Assembly: GCA_011390055.1 (NCBI GenBank)
Contig: JAABTC010000053.1
Span: 1-8,975, forward strand
Length of the DNA stretch: 8,975 nucleotides
Direction: 5' to 3'
DNA from: Burkholderiales bacterium
Lineage (GTDB): Bacteria; Pseudomonadota; Gammaproteobacteria; Burkholderiales; Burkholderiaceae_C
Part shown: positions 5,304-8,975 of the stretch, in pieces
How positions within the stretch are numbered: position 1 is the stretch's first letter
How the letters are laid out: the number at the start of each line of letters is the position of its first letter
Notes under the pieces: generated by a model
What the model was told of the DNA's origin: nothing
Database searches by the model: none
The model's input: the letters and a program-made list of their open reading frames with translations, nothing else
Made by a program: the position numbers and the translations under genes

Positions 5304-6854
5304 ATGCCGTTGGAACCCATGCCCACACCTCGCCCTCAGGCGACGCCCGAGCCAATGACGCCCCGGGGGCGCATCCGCTTGCGCGCGGCGACGGCGGGCC
5401 TGTTGCTCGTGCTGTGCACCCTCGCCGCATGCCAGCGCCGTGCCGAACCCGCCGCTTCGGTGGCCGCGCCATCGGCCTCGTCGCCCGACAGCGTGGCGGG
5501 TGCCGGCTCTGCGGTAGTTGATGCTTACGACGTCACGAAGATGGACTTCAAGACGCCGCCCGCGCAGGTGTCGAGCGAACGTCATGCCGGCCCGTATGCC
5601 CTCGGCGATGCGCTGAGCCTGGACGCGGCGGTCAAGCCGCTGGTGAGCGCCCCAGTCAAGGAGATCCGCCTGGACACCACGCACAAGATCATCGAGATCG
5701 CGCCGGGTGTGAAGTTCAGTGCCTGGACCTTCGGTGACCAGGTGCCCGGCCCGGCGGTACGCGCCCGGGTGGGGGACCGCATCAAGTTCACGATGACCAA
5801 CCGCTCCGACGAGCCGGTGCCGGGCTTGCGCATGACCGCCGCGCCGATGATGCATTCGATGGACTTCCACTCGGCGATGGTCTCGCCGCAGGACAAGTAC
5901 CGCTCGATCGCGCCGGGGCAGACGATCTCGTTCGAGTTCACGCTCAACTACCCGGGCGTGTTCATGTACCACTGCGGCACGCCGATGGTGCTCGAGCACA
6001 TCGCCTCGGGCATGTACGGGATGATGATCGTCGAGCCGCGCGCGGGTTACCCGACGAAGGTCGATCGCGAGTACAGCGTGATCCAGAGCGAGTTCTACAC
6101 CAAGCCCGACCCGGCCAAGGGCAAGGTCGACGGCCAGGCCCTGCATGTGCTCGACAGCGAGCGACTGCGCAACAAGTCGCCCACCTACACGGTCTTCAAC
6201 GGCCGCTACAACGGCATGGTCGATGCGCCGTTGCAGGCCAAGCCGGGCGAACGGGTGCGGTTGTTCGTCCTGAACGCCGGACCGTCCAACACGTCGAGCT
6301 TCCACGTCGTCGGAACGATCTTCGATCGTGTCTGGTTCGACGGCAACCCGGACAACCAGTTTCGCGGCATGCAGACGGTGCTGCTCGGTTCTTCCAGCGG
6401 CGCGATCGTCGAGTTCATCATTCCCGAAGCCGGCAGCTACGTGATGGTCGACCACCATTTCGCCAACGCTTCGCAGGGTGCGGTGGGCCTGATCGCCGCC
6501 GGCACCTCGGCGGGCGAACTCGAGCACCACAACATCCCGGCCACCGCGACACCTACCGAAGCGCAGGCGGTGGCGGGCAAGCTTGCCTTCGAGTCGAAGT
6601 GCCTGGCCTGCCACTCGATCGGCGGCGGCGACAAGCTCGGCCCGGACCTGCTCGGCACGACCCGGCGTCACGACGACGCCTGGCTCACGCGCTGGCTGAA
6701 GGCGCCTGAACAGATGATGCAGACCGATGCCAAGGCCAAGGCGATGCTCGAGAAGTGGAAGATCCCGATGCCCAACCAGGGCTTGAGCGACGACGAGATC
6801 AAGCAGTACATCGCGTACTTCAAGTGGGCCGACCAGAACGTCAAGAAGCCATGA
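5304..6854 (+). CDS. nirK: Copper nitrite reductase NirK with C-terminal cytochrome c domain
   Basis: This protein reduces nitrite to nitric oxide in the periplasm, a denitrification step. The longest frame is 516 aa; in-frame ATGs at 5319 and 5355 are alternatives. The 5355 start (Met18) gives the most normal lipoprotein signal, ending in lipobox LAAC with acylated Cys43; Gln44 after it favours outer-membrane anchoring. No start has a strong ribosome-binding site. Two cupredoxin domains span about 120-400. Type 1 copper ligands are H184, C224, H232 and M237; type 2 ligands are H189, H223 and H384. Catalytic residues are D187 and H334. The eight-residue step from C224 to H232 matches the AniA class (class II). 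A third domain (about 420-516) has CLACH at 433-437 and probable Met ligand M489, making a tethered cytochrome c as in Ralstonia pickettii NirK. Usual NirK length is near 370 aa. It overlaps the next gene by ATGA. Confidence 0.95.
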   Translation: MPLEPMPTPRPQATPEPMTPRGRIRLRAATAGLLLVLCTLAACQRRAEPAASVAAPSASSPDSVAGAGSAVVDAYDVTKMDFKTPPAQVSSERHAGPYALGDALSLDAAVKPLVSAPVKEIRLDTTHKIIEIAPGVKFSAWTFGDQVPGPAVRARVGDRIKFTMTNRSDEPVPGLRMTAAPMMHSMDFHSAMVSPQDKYRSIAPGQTISFEFTLNYPGVFMYHCGTPMVLEHIASGMYGMMIVEPRAGYPTKVDREYSVIQSEFYTKPDPAKGKVDGQALHVLDSERLRNKSPTYTVFNGRYNGMVDAPLQAKPGERVRLFVLNAGPSNTSSFHVVGTIFDRVWFDGNPDNQFRGMQTVLLGSSSGAIVEFIIPEAGSYVMVDHHFANASQGAVGLIAAGTSAGELEHHNIPATATPTEAQAVAGKLAFESKCLACHSIGGGDKLGPDLLGTTRRHDDAWLTRWLKAPEQMMQTDAKAKAMLEKWKIPMPNQGLSDDEIKQYIAYFKWADQNVKKP

Positions 6855-7129
6855 AGACGCCGGCCGACCAGAACGCATCGACCGAGGTCCCGGTCGCAAT
6901 GGAAACCGAACTCGAGCAACTGCGGGTGCGCGTGATCGCGCTGGAGAATCTGCTGATCGCGCTGCTGGCCCAGGCTCCGGAGCGGCAGCTCGCCCTGGCG
7001 CGCGAGATGGCCGCCTACATCACGCCGCGGGCGGGCGCCACGCCGCACCCGCTGACGCTGCGCGCCGCGGACGAGATGCTCAGCCTGGTCGATCGCGCGG
7101 GCCAGTTTCGCGCTCAGCCCCCGGGCTGA
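6851..7129 (+). CDS. Small coiled-coil hypothetical protein coupled to nirK
   Basis: This 92-aa protein starts at the ATG that overlaps the nirK stop by 4 nt (ATGA), so it is probably translated together with nirK. No family is recognised. Residues about 17-45 (METELEQLRVRVIALENLLI and onward) form a leucine-rich heptad-like helix, a probable coiled coil, followed by a helix ending near Y56. A conserved-looking tail, ITPRAGATPHPLTLRAADEMLSL, spans residues 57-79. There is no signal peptide or membrane segment, so it should be cytoplasmic, unlike its partner gene's product. Its role could be regulatory or in assembly; nothing in the sequence decides this. The frame stays open well upstream inside nirK, but only this start fits the coupling. 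Confidence 0.72.
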   Translation: MKTPADQNASTEVPVAMETELEQLRVRVIALENLLIALLAQAPERQLALAREMAAYITPRAGATPHPLTLRAADEMLSLVDRAGQFRAQPPG

Positions 7130-7150
7130 CACGAAGGCGCCGGCTGCGCC
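7115..7150. terminator. Inverted repeats at the end of the nirK unit
   Basis: CAGCCC-CC-GGGCTG (7115-7128) overlaps the stop codon of the 92-aa gene, and GGCGC-CGGCT-GCGCC (7136-7150) follows directly. Both could fold in RNA. There is no T-tract. They lie in the 67-bp gap to the convergent PBP4 gene and may help end transcription, but the evidence is only structural. Confidence 0.3.
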
Positions 7151-7196
7151 GCGTGGTGCCGCCGGGTACCGCCGCCTCAGCGCCCCTCAACGGCCC

Positions 7197-8666
7197 TCAG
7201 CGCCACCGGGCGCCTGAACTGGCCACCCACTCGATCCACGCGTCCAGTGCCGCGCGACCTCTCGCGGCCTGCTCGTGGTTGACCATCGCGACCACCGCCC
7301 AGGTGTCGCCGCGGGTGTCGCGCACGTAGCCGGCCAACGCGGTGACGTCCTTCAGCGTGCCGGTCTTCAGCCGAGCCCAGCCTTCGGCCGCGGTGCCCTT
7401 GAGTCGTCGGCGCATCGTGCCGTCGACCCCAGCCACCGGCAGGCTCATCAGCAGTTCGGGCGCGTGCGGCCCGGCATGCGCGGCCTCGAGCATGCGCGCC
7501 AGGGTCAGCGGCGAGATGCGTTCGCTGCGTGAGAGGCCCGAACCGTTCTCCACCACCAACCCGGTCCGGTCGATGTGCCGTTCGTCGAACCAGCGCCCGA
7601 CCTCGCGCTGCGCGAGTTCAAGCGTCGGCGTGGCGACGTCCTGCGCCATCGCGGCCAAGCCGAGCTGCAGGAACAGCAGCCGCGTGTGCGCGTTGTCCGA
7701 CTGCTTGTTCATGCCGCGCAGCACCTCGCCCCACGGTCGCGAGCGGTGGCTGGCGACCGGCGTGGCATGGCTTGGCGTGGCGGACTCGCGCACGCCGCCC
7801 GGTGGGCGCTGCCAGGTGCCGCCCAGGCTGGCCCACACGGCACGCACCTGGCGTTCGGCGATCACGTTGCGGTCCAGCAGTTGCAGTGCGCGCTCGGCCT
7901 GGCAGCCGCGCGGAAAGCCGCCGCGCAAGCCGATGCGAAAGCGTGCGGCGGGCAGGGCTTCGACCACCGGGGGTTGCCAGCCGTCGTCCCAGTCGGTGCA
8001 GTCCGACGTGCTCAAGGTCATCGCCGCGGCATCGACTTCCACACCGTCGAGCGGCGGCACGAGCCGCGCCCGAACGGAGCTGGCGTCGGAGCTGAGCGAC
8101 AGTTGCATGAGGTTGCCGCCCAGCATCAGGGCATCCGGAACCATGTTGTACGGCGACTGCGGCGATTCATCGAAGGGCGGCAGGCCGACATCGATGCGCG
8201 CGGGGCGAAACAGCGTGCGGTCGAGCACCAGGTCGCCCGCGATCATGCCCACGCCGCGCTGGCGCAGCGTGTACAGCATCTGCCACAGCGCGGGCAGGTC
8301 GAGGTCGGGGTCGGCGCCGCCTTGGAGCACCAGGTCGCCGGCGAGAACCTCGCCCTCGATCGGCCCAGCCGCCAGCAGGTCGGTACGGCCGCGGTGGTTC
8401 GGGCCCAGTCGGTCGAGCGCCACCACCGTGGTCACCAGCTTCATCGTCGAGCCGGGCGCCATCGCGCGCGAGGCGCGCAGCCGCCAGGGCCGGGCCCAGC
8501 GCGTCGTCAAAGGCAGCGCCACGGCGGCCAGCGCATCCTCCGGCAAGCCGGCTTGCGCGAGCGCAGCGGCCACCGTCGGCGGCAACGCGTCGTCCAGCGC
8601 GGGCAACGCGACGGCGAGCATCGGCATGCAGATCGCCAGTACGGCGCTGATCAGTTGCGGTGTCAT
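7197..8666 (-). CDS. dacB: D-alanyl-D-alanine carboxypeptidase/endopeptidase (PBP4)
   Basis: This 489-aa protein, close to E. coli DacB in length, trims or cleaves peptidoglycan peptide side chains and cross-links in the periplasm (MEROPS family S13). The three penicillin-binding motifs are present and in order: S73-T-M-K76 (nucleophile and general base) in an APGSTMKLVTT context, S323-D-N325, and K434-T-G436 in LKTGTLKDVTALAGY. The long insertion between the first two motifs (about 80-320) is the usual extra domains of this family, with GDLVLQGGADPDL and the SPYNMVPDALMLGGN segment typical of them. The start at the complement of 8664-8666 gives a hydrophobic signal sequence (MTPQLISAVLAICMPMLAVALPA). 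Its ribosome-binding site is poor, and the frame stays open upstream without a better start. It is divergent from an amidase gene that also acts on peptidoglycan. Confidence 0.94.
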   Translation of the reverse strand: MTPQLISAVLAICMPMLAVALPALDDALPPTVAAALAQAGLPEDALAAVALPLTTRWARPWRLRASRAMAPGSTMKLVTTVVALDRLGPNHRGRTDLLAAGPIEGEVLAGDLVLQGGADPDLDLPALWQMLYTLRQRGVGMIAGDLVLDRTLFRPARIDVGLPPFDESPQSPYNMVPDALMLGGNLMQLSLSSDASSVRARLVPPLDGVEVDAAAMTLSTSDCTDWDDGWQPPVVEALPAARFRIGLRGGFPRGCQAERALQLLDRNVIAERQVRAVWASLGGTWQRPPGGVRESATPSHATPVASHRSRPWGEVLRGMNKQSDNAHTRLLFLQLGLAAMAQDVATPTLELAQREVGRWFDERHIDRTGLVVENGSGLSRSERISPLTLARMLEAAHAGPHAPELLMSLPVAGVDGTMRRRLKGTAAEGWARLKTGTLKDVTALAGYVRDTRGDTWAVVAMVNHEQAARGRAALDAWIEWVASSGARWR

Positions 8667-8741
8667 CGTCGTCGATTCTGCCCCGCTGCCGCGCGTTTCA
8701 CGTTCGGCCGCACCCGGCCCCCGACCGCCTAGGATGGGCGC
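8667..8741. promoter_or_regulatory. Divergent promoter region, dacB and amidase
   Basis: These 75 bp separate two divergently transcribed cell-wall genes and must carry at least part of both promoters. The only clear signal is an AGGA ribosome-binding site at 8731-8734, 7 nt before the amidase ATG. I see no confident -35/-10 pair or operator. Confidence 0.35.
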
Positions 8742-8975
8742 ATGAACTGCCACACCACTTTTGGCGCGGCTGCGGTCGCCCTGCTCGTCGCAGCCCTGTC
8801 GGGTTGCGCGACACCCACCTCGACCACCACCCCCGGCGGCGTGCCGATCGACACCCGCCACACCGCGCGCGGCCAGGACAGCCGCGCCCTGTTCCTGATC
8901 CTGCACTACACCGTGGCCGACACGCCGCTGTCGATCAAGATCCTGACGCAGGAAGAGGTCAGCTCGCACTACCTG
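8742..8975 (+). CDS. N-acetylmuramoyl-L-alanine amidase, AmiD-like lipoprotein, 3' partial
   Basis: The 78 codons visible are the N-terminus; the rest is beyond the window. The ATG is well placed behind AGGA (7 nt spacing). The signal peptide ends in the lipobox LSGC with Cys22 as the lipidated residue; Ala at the next position favours outer-membrane sorting. A Thr/Pro/Ser linker follows (residues 24-33). The catalytic domain then begins: LFLILHYTVAD places His55 as the first zinc ligand of an AmpD/AmiD (amidase_2) fold, and EEVSSHYL near 71-78 is the next conserved block. Such enzymes cut the MurNAc-L-Ala bond in peptidoglycan or its fragments. E. coli AmiD is also an outer-membrane lipoprotein, hence the name; the remaining zinc ligands cannot be checked here. 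Confidence 0.87.
   Translation, partial: MNCHTTFGAAAVALLVAALSGCATPTSTTTPGGVPIDTRHTARGQDSRALFLILHYTVADTPLSIKILTQEEVSSHYL

Noticed and set aside
5213..5521. Possible remnant of a second LysR start after element copy 2
   Set aside because: The ATG at 5213 sits where the LysR ATG lies in copy 1, but the translated residues show no helix-turn-helix similarity and the frame runs into nirK out of phase.
5220..6899. Minus-strand open frame of 559 codons opposite nirK
   Set aside because: The composition is Arg/His/Val-rich without domains, while the plus strand encodes a complete NirK with all ligands.
7173..7206. CCTCAGCGCC occurring twice near the dacB stop
   Set aside because: A single short direct repeat in GC-rich sequence, with no mobile-element ends or other context.
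7342..8745. Plus-strand open frames opposite dacB
   Set aside because: Low-complexity Ser/Arg/Pro translation; the minus strand carries all three penicillin-binding motifs.
8666..8969. N-terminal extension of PBP4 upstream of 8666
   Set aside because: The frame is open, but it would overlap the divergent amidase coding region, and the 8666 start already gives a signal peptide.

Overview
The window is GC-rich throughout, with densely packed genes and frequent stop/start overlaps. Codon use and protein types (a PqqU-like TonB receptor, a three-domain copper nitrite reductase, PBP4, an AmiD-like amidase) suggest a Gram-negative betaproteobacterium of the Burkholderiales (Rubrivivax/Leptothrix/Methylibium-like). 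The genus is an inference; no rRNA or other marker is present. I see no tRNA, rRNA, CRISPR array, insertion sequence or phage gene.

Bases 1-3580 hold a tightly coupled three-gene unit on the plus strand. It encodes a PQQ-dependent sugar/sorbosone-type dehydrogenase (5' end outside the window), a small exported mono-haem cytochrome c, and a TonB-dependent receptor that closely resembles E. coli YncD/PqqU, the outer-membrane importer of pyrroloquinoline quinone. The genes overlap by 4 nt each (GTGA, then ATGA). The simplest reading is one module: the receptor scavenges the cofactor, the periplasmic dehydrogenase uses it, and the cytochrome accepts the electrons.

Bases 3551-5303 are a regulatory island. 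A LysR-family regulator on the plus strand is flanked by two short minus-strand genes (57 and 82 aa) of unknown function. Each small gene is preceded by a copy of the same ~70-bp element (3771-3840 and 5141-5210; about 47 of 70 positions identical without gaps, by hand count). Both copies carry a candidate minus-strand promoter with identical 18-bp spacing and a TTGG..CCAA palindrome. Copy 1 lies between a small gene and the LysR gene. Copy 2 lies between the other small gene and nirK. This suggests that one LysR regulator acts at both places, or that a regulator/small-gene module was duplicated and partly lost.

Bases 5304-7129 hold a nitrite reductase NirK of the AniA class with a lipoprotein signal and a C-terminal cytochrome c domain. 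It is followed, with a 4-nt overlap, by a 92-aa protein with a probable coiled coil and no recognised family.

Bases 7197-8975 hold a divergent cell-wall pair: PBP4-type D-Ala-D-Ala carboxypeptidase (minus strand) and the start of an AmiD-like lipoprotein N-acetylmuramoyl-L-alanine amidase (plus strand, cut by the window end). Both act on periplasmic peptidoglycan, and they appear unrelated to the redox genes upstream.
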